Virus record (IMG/VR): IMGVR_UViG_3300010883_022232
Location: 1 to 22,921 of that record
Length of the DNA stretch: 22,921 nt
Source of the DNA: a virus
Strand: one strand, 5' to 3'
The notes under the pieces are model-generated. The model was not told the DNA's origin. It searched no databases and saw nothing but the letters and a program-made list of their open reading frames with translations. Below, in pieces: positions 1 to 8,258 of this stretch (position 1 is its first letter; every line of letters begins with the position of its first letter). A program made the position numbers and the translations under genes.

Positions 1-1
1 C

Positions 2-1048
2 GTTGAGGTTACGCTGTCAGAAAGATTTTCGAAGCAAGTCCTTAAAGTAGAGATGCCGGTTATTAACACCCAGCTTCAAGCACTAAGCTGGGTAAAGGAT
101 ACGTACTCTGTTAAACTTTTTTCTCATACTAGGCATATCGAAAAGATGTTAGAAAAATATGCAGATCTTAGAGATAAAATACAGGAATTTGCAGGGTTAG
201 CAAAACAGTTTGATATGCTAGACAAACATACTTGCAAGTTACGAAGGTTCCTAGAGTTATATGAAAAAGATAATTGGGTCGTTAATGTGATTCCAGCAGA
301 CGGTAGGTCCGGCAGGAAAATAGAGTTTAAACCTATTGACGTAGCCCCATACGCTGAGCCTATGCTTTTTCGACTAGGGAATAAAATATTATGCATGTCT
401 GCTACAATATTAAATGTTGATGCGCACTGTAAGATGTTGGGGATCCCCAGGGATGAATGTGAATTCATCTCAATACCATCGCCCTTCCCTGTCAAGAATA
501 GGCCGATTATTACATGTGGGATAGGCAGTATGTCTGCGAAACAGATCGACAATACATTACCTCAATTGGTAAAAGCAGTTAAAGAAATATTACGAGCCCA
601 CCCTAAAGAGAAGGGGATTATTCATTGTCATACTTTTAAAATAGCAAACTATATTAAAAGAAATATAAGAAGCAACCGATTGCTAGCGCATGACAGTACA
701 AATCGAGAAGAGACTCTTAGAAAGCATCTAAGGGCATCTTCACCAACGGTCTTATTATCCCCATCAATGACAGAGGGGGTTGACCTGGTCGATGACGCTA
801 GCAGGTTCCAGATCATATGTAAGGTGCCTTATCCATACCTAGGAGACAAACTTATCCGTAAAAAGATGAATAAGTGGCCTTGGTGGTATTCATTAATAAC
901 CGCGAAAACAATTGTTCAGGCAACTGGCAGGAGCATAAGAAATAAAGATGACACTGCTGTTACATATATCTTAGACGGAGATTGGGACATGTTTTATAGT
1001 AAAAATACCCGCATATTCCCGCGAGGGTTTAGGGATTGCATTACATAG
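2..1048 (+). CDS. Rad3/XPD/DinG-type helicase, C-terminal part (5' end outside window)
   Basis: The frame is open from base 2 to the TAG at 1046-1048, with 17 codons before the first ATG at 53, so the true start lies left of the window. What is visible is the second RecA-like half of an SF2 helicase. It has an SAT-type motif (CMSATI, just after LGNKIL), the IIHCHTFK strand, motif V (SMTEGVDL) and motif VI (QATGRSIRN) with its arginine finger. This form of motif VI is typical of the XPD/Rad3/DinG group (Helicase_C_2) rather than of UvsW or RecQ. Such enzymes unwind DNA 5'-3' using ATP, often with an Fe-S domain in the missing N-terminal half, so that feature cannot be judged here. A role in phage replication, recombination or repair is inferred. 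The next gene starts 23 bases downstream. Confidence 0.8.
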   Translation, partial: VEVTLSERFSKQVLKVEMPVINTQLQALSWVKDTYSVKLFSHTRHIEKMLEKYADLRDKIQEFAGLAKQFDMLDKHTCKLRRFLELYEKDNWVVNVIPADGRSGRKIEFKPIDVAPYAEPMLFRLGNKILCMSATILNVDAHCKMLGIPRDECEFISIPSPFPVKNRPIITCGIGSMSAKQIDNTLPQLVKAVKEILRAHPKEKGIIHCHTFKIANYIKRNIRSNRLLAHDSTNREETLRKHLRASSPTVLLSPSMTEGVDLVDDASRFQIICKVPYPYLGDKLIRKKMNKWPWWYSLITAKTIVQATGRSIRNKDDTAVTYILDGDWDMFYSKNTRIFPRGFRDCIT

Positions 1049-1071
1049 AACATGTGCCTACTTAATGTTAA

Positions 1072-1647
1072 ATGAATAGAACACTACACATATTTGACTT
1101 TGATGATACGTTAGTAAAGTCTGACACCCTTGTACGGATATCTCATTATGACGGCGCCATTTCTGAATTGACTAGCAGCGAATTCGCAGGATATACTGCT
1201 CTAGATGGTGATAGTTATGACTTTTCTGAGTTTGAAACATATCCACAAAATGGCATGCCAATATCAAGTATGTTCAAAGCCTTAAGAGATAGTTTAAATA
1301 TGTTAGGTAGCAATAATGTTGTTATTTTAACGGCTAGAAGTAATGATGTACCGGTATATGACTTCTTGGTTGATCATGGAATAGACAGATCTATAGAGGT
1401 TGTAACTGTAGGATCCTCCGACCCCACAAGGAAAGGTGAATACGTCTATGATCGAGTACTAAATGATGGGTATGATGATATCAAAGTGTATGAAGACAAT
1501 ATCAAAAACATTAATGCAATTAAAAATGTGTTGAGTGACCTGGACGTTAACTTTTCTTATGTACATGTGCTTGAGGAAGACGAAGAGTATAACGACACAT
1601 TGATAAGAAACATAGTCAGGGGTATCATCATGGAAAAAAAGTATTAA
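1072..1647 (+). CDS. HAD-superfamily phosphatase-like protein
   Basis: A 191-residue protein with the full set of HAD motifs. Motif I is at the N terminus (FDFDDTLV; nucleophile Asp9, general acid Asp11, DxDxT form), motif II is ILTAR at 85-89, a motif III Lys is plausible at 121, and the acidic motif IV is YEDN at 140-143. These residues predict a Mg-dependent phosphohydrolase. The substrate cannot be told from sequence; nucleotide monophosphatase or polynucleotide 3'-phosphatase roles are both possible in phages. The region between motifs I and II (about 20-70) holds the cap or insertion. The start has no clear Shine-Dalgarno sequence. It follows the helicase gene closely and is separated by about 100 bases from the VWA gene. 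Confidence 0.75.
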   Translation: MNRTLHIFDFDDTLVKSDTLVRISHYDGAISELTSSEFAGYTALDGDSYDFSEFETYPQNGMPISSMFKALRDSLNMLGSNNVVILTARSNDVPVYDFLVDHGIDRSIEVVTVGSSDPTRKGEYVYDRVLNDGYDDIKVYEDNIKNINAIKNVLSDLDVNFSYVHVLEEDEEYNDTLIRNIVRGIIMEKKY

Positions 1648-1714
1648 AATAAAGTGTCTGGATTAATGATCATTGCAATGGGGCTTAAATTATATAGAAA
1701 CAATGTTCACCATT

Positions 1715-1732
1715 TATGATATGATTATCATA
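1715..1732. promoter_or_regulatory. Inverted repeat upstream of the YeaH-SpoVR-PrkA set
   Basis: Perfect 7-base inverted repeat, TATGATA, then TGAT, then TATCATA, lying 20 bases before the ATG at 1752. It could be an operator or a small mRNA hairpin near the ribosome binding region, where no Shine-Dalgarno sequence is visible. It is AT-rich, so a chance occurrence is possible. Confidence 0.3.
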
Positions 1733-1751
1733 TAGCTCGATACTTATTAAT

Positions 1752-2927
1752 ATGTCAACATTCAAAGAACATAAAACTAGCGCAGACAGATCAGCTTCAG
1801 ATCGACGTCGCCACAAGCAAAAAATAGAAAGAGCCATAAAAGATGGGATCTATGACATTGTTGCAGAAGAGTCTATAATAGGCAAAGATGGAAAGAAGAC
1901 TGTCCGTATTCCTGTAAGGGGAATTAAGGAATATCGCTTCATATATGGTGACAACGAATCTAATAAGCAGGTTGGATCAGCCGGTGGCAAAGACGTAAAA
2001 AGAGGGCAATCCGTTGGGCAGGCACCTGAGGGTAATAATCCCGGCCAGGCAGACAAAGCTAGCGATGGTGAGGGTGAAGAGTATTATGATGTTGAAATAA
2101 CTCTTAATGAGTTAGCAGAATACCTTTTCTCTGACTTAGAGTTACCAGACTTAGAAAAGAAGAGAATAAAGAACATAACATCGGAAAGTATTAAACGTCA
2201 CGGGTACAGAAAGAAAGGTATTCGACCTAGGTTAGATAAGAAAAAAACTGCGATTAATAGAATAAAAAGAAAAAAAGCTAGTGAAAGAATACACGGGCCA
2301 AATGAAGAGGGAAGATTTACATTCCATGAGGATGATCTAACCTATAGGCACCTAAAGAAGTCTACAAAAGAAGCTAGTAATGCAGTTATATTCTTTATAA
2401 TGGATATCTCTGGGTCAATGACAAAAGAAAAAAAGTTTTTAGCACGAAGCTTTTATTTCTTGCTTTATCAATTTTTAAACCACCGTTACGAAAACATAGA
2501 TATTGTATTTTTAGCACATGATACCTTATCATATGAAGTAAATGAAGAACAGTTTTTCACTAGAGGAAATAGCGGTGGGACCGTTGTGTCTGTGACGCTT
2601 CAACACGCATGTGATATAATCAATCAGCGATATCACCCAGATTTTTGGAATATATATTGTTTTCAATGCTCAGATGGAGATAACTGGCCAAGTGATACAG
2701 ATGTATGTATCGAAACGGCTAGGATACTTAAGGAAAAAACGCAATTGTATTGCTATTGTGAGATAGAGCCAAGCAAAGATCGGTTATCATGGCTTTCAGA
2801 TGAGTCTAGATTATCAAACACATTTTCTCCATTGTGCGATAAACAATTTAAAATTGTTAAAATTATACAAAAAGAAGATATCTGGCCGGCTTTTAGCAAA
2901 GTATTTGGAGGAAGATCAAATGAGTGA
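1752..2927 (+). CDS. YeaH-like (UPF0229/DUF444) VWA-domain protein
   Basis: A 391-residue protein matching the YeaH/UPF0229 family along its length. The N terminus is basic (SADRSASDRRRHKQKI). A Gly-rich acidic linker follows at about 70-110, then a YeaH-type segment ending in a polar Lys-rich stretch, and a C-terminal VWA domain. The VWA MIDAS motif DISGSM is at 218-223, GGT at 275-277 and CSDGDNW at 306-312, so metal binding looks intact. In bacteria this protein is encoded beside PrkA/YeaG, and the pair acts in stress responses such as nitrogen starvation; its biochemical role is not settled. Here its stop overlaps the SpoVR start by 8 bases, so translation is probably coupled. Finding it in a phage-like context is unusual. 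E. coli YeaH is a little longer (about 430 residues); the central segment is shorter here. Confidence 0.88.
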   Translation: MSTFKEHKTSADRSASDRRRHKQKIERAIKDGIYDIVAEESIIGKDGKKTVRIPVRGIKEYRFIYGDNESNKQVGSAGGKDVKRGQSVGQAPEGNNPGQADKASDGEGEEYYDVEITLNELAEYLFSDLELPDLEKKRIKNITSESIKRHGYRKKGIRPRLDKKKTAINRIKRKKASERIHGPNEEGRFTFHEDDLTYRHLKKSTKEASNAVIFFIMDISGSMTKEKKFLARSFYFLLYQFLNHRYENIDIVFLAHDTLSYEVNEEQFFTRGNSGGTVVSVTLQHACDIINQRYHPDFWNIYCFQCSDGDNWPSDTDVCIETARILKEKTQLYCYCEIEPSKDRLSWLSDESRLSNTFSPLCDKQFKIVKIIQKEDIWPAFSKVFGGRSNE

Positions 2928-4227
2928 TTGGTCGTTAGACGCACTAGCAGAATGGGACAAAAAGATTGCAAAATTAGCAAAAGGTCATGGACTTGACTGG
3001 TATCCCATTGTTTACGAAACATGCGATTACTACGAAATGATAGGCAACATGGCATATCATGGCATGCCAAGTCATTACTCACATTGGTCACATGGGAAAA
3101 GTTTTGAAAGAACCCAACAGATGTATAATGCCGGGGTGGAAGGCCTTCCTTATGAGTTAATAATAAACTCAGATCCATCAGTGTCTTATTTGATGCGAGA
3201 AAACCCACTTTATTTACAGGTTCTTATAATGTGTCATTGTGTAGGACATAGTGATTTTTTTAAAAATAATAGAATGTTCTCTCACACTAGGGCGGATACC
3301 GTAGTTTCTAGATTTAGGAATGCAAAAAAAAGAATTCAAGGTTATGTAGAAGATCCAAGCATTGGAGTAGAAAGTGTTGAAGAAATTCTAGACGCTGCGC
3401 ATGCTATACAGTTTCAGAGGCCTCACACTTTTCATGAAAGAGAATCAGACAAAAAAATAAAAAAAAGATGGGTTGACCTAGTAAAAAACGACTCCAGCGA
3501 AAAATACGATAATATTGACATAGAGAAAGTACCAATTGAACCAGACTATAATATATTGGGGTTTATCTCTGAACACTCTAGAAACCTAGAGGACTGGCAG
3601 AGGGATATAATAGAGATCGTTAGAGATCATGCATCTTACTTTATGCCTCAAATTCAAACAAAAATTATGAATGAGGGATGGGCGTCTTATTGGCATTATA
3701 GGTTGATGCATGAACTAGAATTACCAGATAGTTTGCATCTTCCGTTTTTAAAAAGTCATAACCAGGTTATACGACCCCATATCGGAGGAATTAATCCTTA
3801 CCATATGGGATTTTATATGTTTAATAAGATAGAAGAGAGGCATGGGTTGGAAGAATGCTTTATTGCAAGGGAGACATCTAATGATTCTGCATTTCTTAGG
3901 CAGTATCTTACTGAAGAAGACTGTCAGGAGCTAAACCTCTTTTCATATGCAAATAAAAAAGGCACCTACACAATAGAAGAGATATCAGATGATGATGGAT
4001 GGAAGTTGGTAAAAAAAGATCTTATCTCAGGTGTTGGCACGAATAACATGCCGAAAATTTATGTTGATGAAATAGTAGATGGTAATATATTGGTCTTGAA
4101 CCATGATCATGATGGAAGAGATCTAGATCTAACCCACGCAGACGAAGTTGTTATGCATGTTCACACATTATGGGGTGATATTGCAAAACTTGATACTATT
4201 ATAGAAGATGAACCATGGGAGATCTAA
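2920..4227 (+). CDS. SpoVR/YcgB family protein
   Basis: The start at 2920 is preferred because GGAGGA lies 6-7 bases upstream and the protein then begins MSDWSLDALAEWD as in the SpoVR family. The frame is open further upstream, but that part lies inside the preceding gene. The product is 435 residues, against roughly 470-510 for bacterial SpoVR/YcgB. Family signatures are clear: an N-terminal HGLDWYPIVYE region, HCVGHSDFFKNN at 106-117, and NEGWASYWHYRLMHEL at 251-266, with several His residues that look metal-binding. In Bacillus SpoVR affects spore cortex formation. In non-sporulating bacteria the homologue is co-regulated with PrkA and YeaH, and its activity is unknown. Here it sits between its two usual partners, 22 bases before the PrkA gene, which strongly suggests one functional unit. 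Confidence 0.9.
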   Translation: MSDWSLDALAEWDKKIAKLAKGHGLDWYPIVYETCDYYEMIGNMAYHGMPSHYSHWSHGKSFERTQQMYNAGVEGLPYELIINSDPSVSYLMRENPLYLQVLIMCHCVGHSDFFKNNRMFSHTRADTVVSRFRNAKKRIQGYVEDPSIGVESVEEILDAAHAIQFQRPHTFHERESDKKIKKRWVDLVKNDSSEKYDNIDIEKVPIEPDYNILGFISEHSRNLEDWQRDIIEIVRDHASYFMPQIQTKIMNEGWASYWHYRLMHELELPDSLHLPFLKSHNQVIRPHIGGINPYHMGFYMFNKIEERHGLEECFIARETSNDSAFLRQYLTEEDCQELNLFSYANKKGTYTIEEISDDDGWKLVKKDLISGVGTNNMPKIYVDEIVDGNILVLNHDHDGRDLDLTHADEVVMHVHTLWGDIAKLDTIIEDEPWEI

Positions 4228-4249
4228 TTATGCTTAAGGGAGCACACTA

Positions 4250-6178
4250 ATGTCAAAAGAAAATTTTCTCAAAATAATAGAAAAGCAGAGAAATAAAAGT
4301 AAAAAACCTAAGTTCAAGGGCACCTTTATAGATTACCTAGATATTGTCAGTAAAGATCCAAGTATAGTAAAGTGGTCGCACAAAAGGTTATATGATTCCA
4401 TAGTTTCCCATGGGATTAGTGCTATGGATGATACAGATCCAAGAAAGCATAAGCTTTTTGATGGAGAGCCTATCAAAATATATGATTATTTTGATTCAGA
4501 ATTCTTTGGTGTTGAAAATGTCGTAGCCAAGATCATGCGATTTTTAAGATCCGCGTCGCTTAAAGGCGAAGAGAGCCGGCAGATACTATTATTAATGGGA
4601 CCTGTTGGTGCAGGGAAGTCAGCACTAACTGAGCATATAAAACGTGTGTTGGAAGGAGAGTCTTACTATCACCTTAAGGGTGATCCGCAAAGGGGCGAGC
4701 CACTTCATTTGATACCCCGCGGGCTAAGGGATCGTTTCGAAAAATTACTTAAACTAAAAATAGAAGGTGACATAAGCCCTATTGCTAGGCACCACTTATT
4801 GGGCGAGTTAAACGGTGAATATGAAAAATTTCCCATTGTTGAGTCAACATTCTCGCAGCGCGCTCGGCGTGGGATAGCGTCGGTACCGCCTATGGATGCC
4901 AATAGCCAAGACACTAGTGTCTTGATAGGATCTGAGGATATATCTAAATTAGACCTATATCCTGAAGATGACCCTAGGGCATTATCTCTTAATGGCGCGT
5001 TCAATGTCGGCAACAGAGGGATCGTAGAAATGATTGAGATGTTTAAAAATGAGATTGAATTTTTACACACTGTCATTACTGCGACACAAGAGAAAAGGAT
5101 CCCTAGCCCAGGAAAACATGACATGATTTATTTTGACGGTGTTATACTGGCACATTGCAATGAATCTGAGTGGAATAGGTTTAGGAGTGAACACACAAAT
5201 GAGGCTATACTTGATCGTGTAGTAAAGGTTGATGTCCCATATGTTCTAGAGCTAGAACAGGAGATGAAGATCTATGAAAAACAGTTAAGCAGATCAGATT
5301 TTAAGGCGCACATTGCACCCCACACAATCAAGGTGGCATCAATGTTCTCTGTAATGTCTAGGCTTAAGCCTTCCCAAAAGTGTGACCTGCTCACAAAGAT
5401 GAAAATCTACAACGGCGAAGATGTTATTGAGAAAGGCCGTGTCAAAAAAATTGATATTAAAGACCTGCGCGAGGAAACTAGAAAAGAAGGGATGTCCGGT
5501 ATATCCACTAGATTTATTATGAAATCTATTGACGCTGCACTATCAGATAGTGACCGGGGCATGATATCACCTATTTCTATAATGGATTCTCTTACCAAAC
5601 AAGTTAAAGATCAAATTATTGATGAAGATTTTAGAAATCAATGCCTAGAATTAATACAAAAAGTCATTAGGGAAGAATACCTTAAAATCCTAGAAACGGA
5701 AATAGCCAAAGCATTTGTAACTGCTTATGAAGAAAACGCCCAAGCATTATTTGACAACTATCTAGATAATGCAGAGGCCCATACAACAAAACAAAGGCTC
5801 AAAGATAGAGTTACTAGAGAAGAGATGGAGCCGGATGAGTATTTCCTTAAGGCAATTGAAGAACAAATTGGAATTACTGGATCTTCTAGAGATGGATTTC
5901 GTAGCGATGTGACCGCCTATATGTTTGCAAAAATGAGAAGAGGCGAGAGTGTTAACTTTAAAAGTTATGAACCCTTAAAAGAAGCAATTGAAAGTTATCT
6001 AATAGCTTCTGTCAAAGATATGGCTAGAATAGTTACAAAATCAAAGACTAGAGATGATGATCAACAAAAGAAATACGGCGAAATGGTTAATACACTTATC
6101 GAAGAATATGGGTATAACGAAGACTCCGCGGAAGAGATCATAGTTTTTGCTAGCAACAATTTGTGGCGTGATAGTTAG
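4250..6178 (+). CDS. PrkA/YeaG-like AAA+ serine protein kinase
   Basis: A 642-residue protein, almost exactly the length of bacterial PrkA/YeaG (about 630-645). The order is an N-terminal PrkA-type AAA+ domain with Walker A GPVGAGKS at 117-124, the family segment RRGIASVPPMDANSQD near 206-221, NRGIVEMIEMFK at 255-266, HCNESEW at 302-308 and LDRVVKVDVPY at 321-331. A C-terminal PrkA domain follows, with a GISTRFI-type segment, and a long helical end. In bacteria PrkA is described as a Ser/Thr kinase, and a Lon-like protease activity has been proposed for the Bacillus protein. It works with YeaH and SpoVR in stress adaptation. AAGGGAG lies about 10 bases before the ATG. The last gene of the presumed operon, it is followed by about 100 AT-rich bases with no strong terminator. 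Confidence 0.9.
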   Translation: MSKENFLKIIEKQRNKSKKPKFKGTFIDYLDIVSKDPSIVKWSHKRLYDSIVSHGISAMDDTDPRKHKLFDGEPIKIYDYFDSEFFGVENVVAKIMRFLRSASLKGEESRQILLLMGPVGAGKSALTEHIKRVLEGESYYHLKGDPQRGEPLHLIPRGLRDRFEKLLKLKIEGDISPIARHHLLGELNGEYEKFPIVESTFSQRARRGIASVPPMDANSQDTSVLIGSEDISKLDLYPEDDPRALSLNGAFNVGNRGIVEMIEMFKNEIEFLHTVITATQEKRIPSPGKHDMIYFDGVILAHCNESEWNRFRSEHTNEAILDRVVKVDVPYVLELEQEMKIYEKQLSRSDFKAHIAPHTIKVASMFSVMSRLKPSQKCDLLTKMKIYNGEDVIEKGRVKKIDIKDLREETRKEGMSGISTRFIMKSIDAALSDSDRGMISPISIMDSLTKQVKDQIIDEDFRNQCLELIQKVIREEYLKILETEIAKAFVTAYEENAQALFDNYLDNAEAHTTKQRLKDRVTREEMEPDEYFLKAIEEQIGITGSSRDGFRSDVTAYMFAKMRRGESVNFKSYEPLKEAIESYLIASVKDMARIVTKSKTRDDDQQKKYGEMVNTLIEEYGYNEDSAEEIIVFASNNLWRDS

Positions 6179-6280
6179 TTGCTAATGTAAAGTAATTCAT
6201 TAATTTATACTAATCACGATTAACATATAAGTTTGTTAATATAAGTGCATATATGTGTAAAACTAATGAGGTAGCATTAC

Positions 6281-6544
6281 ATGAACGTCGAATTTAGATA
6301 TCAATTTCCGGAGCTTTTGCTAACGGGATCATTCTTATTATTTAACTCGGGCAATAATCAAATTGCGTGGGTATTTTTTATATGTGGAGTAATTGCATCG
6401 ATTACGCGGCTTGGGGTCAGTAGGAGTGAAAAAGAAGAAGATAAGAAAGATAGAGATGCACAATGGGAAAACCTAAGACAGCAACTTCTACAAGCTCAAA
6501 TGGCGACTCCTGTCACATCAGATGATGATTATATGGAGCACTAA
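6281..6544 (+). CDS. Small membrane protein, unknown
   Basis: An 87-residue protein I do not recognise. A hydrophobic stretch at about 10-22 (PELLLTGSFLLFN) and a stronger one at about 27-46 (IAWVFFICGVIASITRLGV) predict one or two membrane segments. A highly charged Lys/Glu/Asp stretch and a Gln-rich amphipathic helix follow, and the tail is acidic. This is a membrane anchor with a cytoplasmic coiled tail, or possibly a small holin/spanin-like or superinfection protein, but nothing proves either. GAGGT lies about 8 bases before the ATG. The stop is 11 bases before the chaperonin-like gene, whose ribosome binding site lies directly after this stop, so the two are probably co-translated. Confidence 0.65.
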   Translation: MNVEFRYQFPELLLTGSFLLFNSGNNQIAWVFFICGVIASITRLGVSRSEKEEDKKDRDAQWENLRQQLLQAQMATPVTSDDDYMEH

Positions 6545-6555
6545 TAGGAATCACC

Positions 6556-7944
6556 ATGAAATTCTCTAGAGTTCATATCAGTAATTATAGTGATACTAAA
6601 TCGTTACAATACATTCGAGAATTAGAAGTACTCTTGAATGATATCATCGAAAAAAAAGTATATCTAGATAACGGTAAAGGAATTATACAGCAACATTTTA
6701 CCGATATTCTAGATATACTAATGGAGAAACAAGAGCATGGATCTAATTTTTTAATTAGAAATGCATTGCTAGAAACTATATTTAATGCCAATAATAAATC
6801 ATCGTATGGTGGATTTTATGCATTTGTTTTCTTTTTAAAATATTCAAAATGGATTTTAAAAAATAAGATAGCAGGTAACCTTGAAGATATATCTATAGAG
6901 AACAAAGTCTCAGATATGTGTAGTTTATCAAGGGCATGTAATTTAGATACTATGATATCAATTTTAAAATCACACACCTCTGATGATTTTATAAGAAACA
7001 TTATAGAGTCTGCTACAGCATTAGCTGGGTTTGATGGACAAATCTATATTAATGATAAAGCCAAAGACAATAATTGTCTAGAGCTTATAATGGGAAATAA
7101 ATTCAATATATCACCCCATGAAGCATTTATCAATACCGGAAAGTTAAAAACTTGGGAAAGAAATGATGTTTGCTGTATAATCATAGATGGCATTGTAGAA
7201 AAAGTATCTGAGTTAGATAACATACTTTCTAAACTTTCACAAAATAAGCGGCCGGCAGTGATCTTTGCTAGGGGCTTTGGGGAAGAGGTTGTGGCTACAC
7301 TATTGGCAAACTTTCTAAAAGAAACACTAGATGTAATCCCATTTAAGGTAGCATATGATTTAAGGGGAGCGAATATGCTAAAAGATATTGCAGTCTGTGT
7401 TAATGGTGACGTAGTCTCATCACTTAAGGGTGAGTTAATAACTACAATAGACGTAGACGAATCCCCTTTTGCTGAGAGCTTCGCCATAGGTCATAAAAGT
7501 ATTATAATAAAAAATCCGGATGCAGCCTTAAATACAAAACTGCATATTAAAGAGCTAATAAAAGAATTAGATAGTTCCCATATGCCGGAAAAATTAAGAT
7601 TAATTAATGAAAGATTATCTTATATGGGAACTAGATGTGTTACTATTTCATTAAATGAACATAACAAAGAAAGGCTTAAGTATAAAAATGACAAAATACG
7701 TAACGGGATAAAATTAATTAATGATATTTCGCAACATGGCCATATTAACTTATCCAAACTATGCAATCATACTAAGTTATCAAATGACCCGCGGGCTAAG
7801 CCATTAATGCAGTCTTATAAAATATTTGAATCGTTAAACTTAAAGCTTATTTCTTCGCCATCTATTGTGCATGGTCTTATTAGTGGTTACTCGTTAGCAA
7901 AAACCATATCAAATTGTACAATTTTTGTAACTTCTGATTCATAA
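6556..7944 (+). CDS. Divergent GroEL/Hsp60-like protein with degraded ATP site
   Basis: A 462-residue protein (GroEL is about 545). Comparison from memory with E. coli GroEL shows collinear similarity. Residues 179-291 track the apical domain: FNISPHEAFINTGKL resembles the region ending YFIN, KRPAVIFARGFGEEVVATLLANFL resembles the [21 protein letters not shown] segment, and MLKDIAVCVNGDVVSS resembles MLQDIATLTGGTVISE. Residues 345-367 track the LQER...GGVAVI hinge, and 434-462 the C-terminal equatorial helix ending CMVTD. The nucleotide site is not kept. The DGTTTAT loop corresponds to YGGFYAF at 84-90, the catalytic Asp398 position looks like Asn383, and the GGG loop after it is missing, as is part of the C-terminal equatorial domain. 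So it is probably an ATPase-inactive chaperonin relative that might bind substrates or co-assemble with host GroEL. TAGGAA sits five bases before the ATG. Confidence 0.72.
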   Translation: MKFSRVHISNYSDTKSLQYIRELEVLLNDIIEKKVYLDNGKGIIQQHFTDILDILMEKQEHGSNFLIRNALLETIFNANNKSSYGGFYAFVFFLKYSKWILKNKIAGNLEDISIENKVSDMCSLSRACNLDTMISILKSHTSDDFIRNIIESATALAGFDGQIYINDKAKDNNCLELIMGNKFNISPHEAFINTGKLKTWERNDVCCIIIDGIVEKVSELDNILSKLSQNKRPAVIFARGFGEEVVATLLANFLKETLDVIPFKVAYDLRGANMLKDIAVCVNGDVVSSLKGELITTIDVDESPFAESFAIGHKSIIIKNPDAALNTKLHIKELIKELDSSHMPEKLRLINERLSYMGTRCVTISLNEHNKERLKYKNDKIRNGIKLINDISQHGHINLSKLCNHTKLSNDPRAKPLMQSYKIFESLNLKLISSPSIVHGLISGYSLAKTISNCTIFVTSDS

Positions 7945-7963
7945 GAACTAAATTTAATTGCCC

Positions 7964-7989
7964 TATATATTTACTATATACAATTAATG
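7964..7989 (+). promoter_or_regulatory. Possible promoter-like AT element
   Basis: An element with TATATAT, about five bases, then ATATA(C/T)AATTAAT. A close relative occurs at 15151-15176 before another gene start, with about 20 of 26 positions alike, and a shorter version at 12492-12510. It lies about 40 bases before the GTG at 8030. It is possibly a phage promoter; AT-rich bias could also produce this. Confidence 0.3.
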
Positions 7990-8029
7990 ATTAATTTTAA
8001 GAATAGATTAACCATGGTAGGAGGATATT

Positions 8030-8233
8030 GTGAGTAAACAAAGTAATATAGGGAAGCTAATGTATGACGTCAGAGACGTCTTATCAAATGATGTTACATC
8101 AACAGTTTTAAGGTTTGCATTAGATCGTGGAATGGATAGGAATGATGTATTAAACTTAGTCAAAGAGCTTAAGGGTGACGTGCATAAAGCTTTTGATAGA
8201 GGCACCGACGCAGTTCTTAAGCAAGTAAAATAA
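8030..8233 (+). CDS. Small helical protein, unknown
   Basis: A 67-residue protein beginning at GTG 8030. The start is supported by the strong TAGGAGGA at 8018-8025, 4-5 bases upstream; the ATG at 8013 is in another frame. The protein is short, charged and probably all helical (SNIGKLMYDVRDVLSND, RNDVLNLVKELKGDV), with no Cys, no membrane segment and no motif I can name. It is the first gene of a run of four small proteins ending at the tmRNA gene; the next gene begins 7 to 25 bases after its stop. It is probably phage-specific. Confidence is for being a real gene, not for a function. Confidence 0.7.
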   Translation: MSKQSNIGKLMYDVRDVLSNDVTSTVLRFALDRGMDRNDVLNLVKELKGDVHKAFDRGTDAVLKQVK

Positions 8234-8258
8234 GCAAAGTATGGAAGGCATCAAACAT

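Noticed and set aside
124-552. Minus-strand 142-codon frame inside the helicase gene
   Set aside because: The + strand carries helicase motifs V and VI; the reverse frame has no family features.
7044-7487. Minus-strand 147-codon frame inside the chaperonin-like gene
   Set aside because: It lies opposite the best-supported apical-domain region and has Ser/Leu-rich shadow composition.
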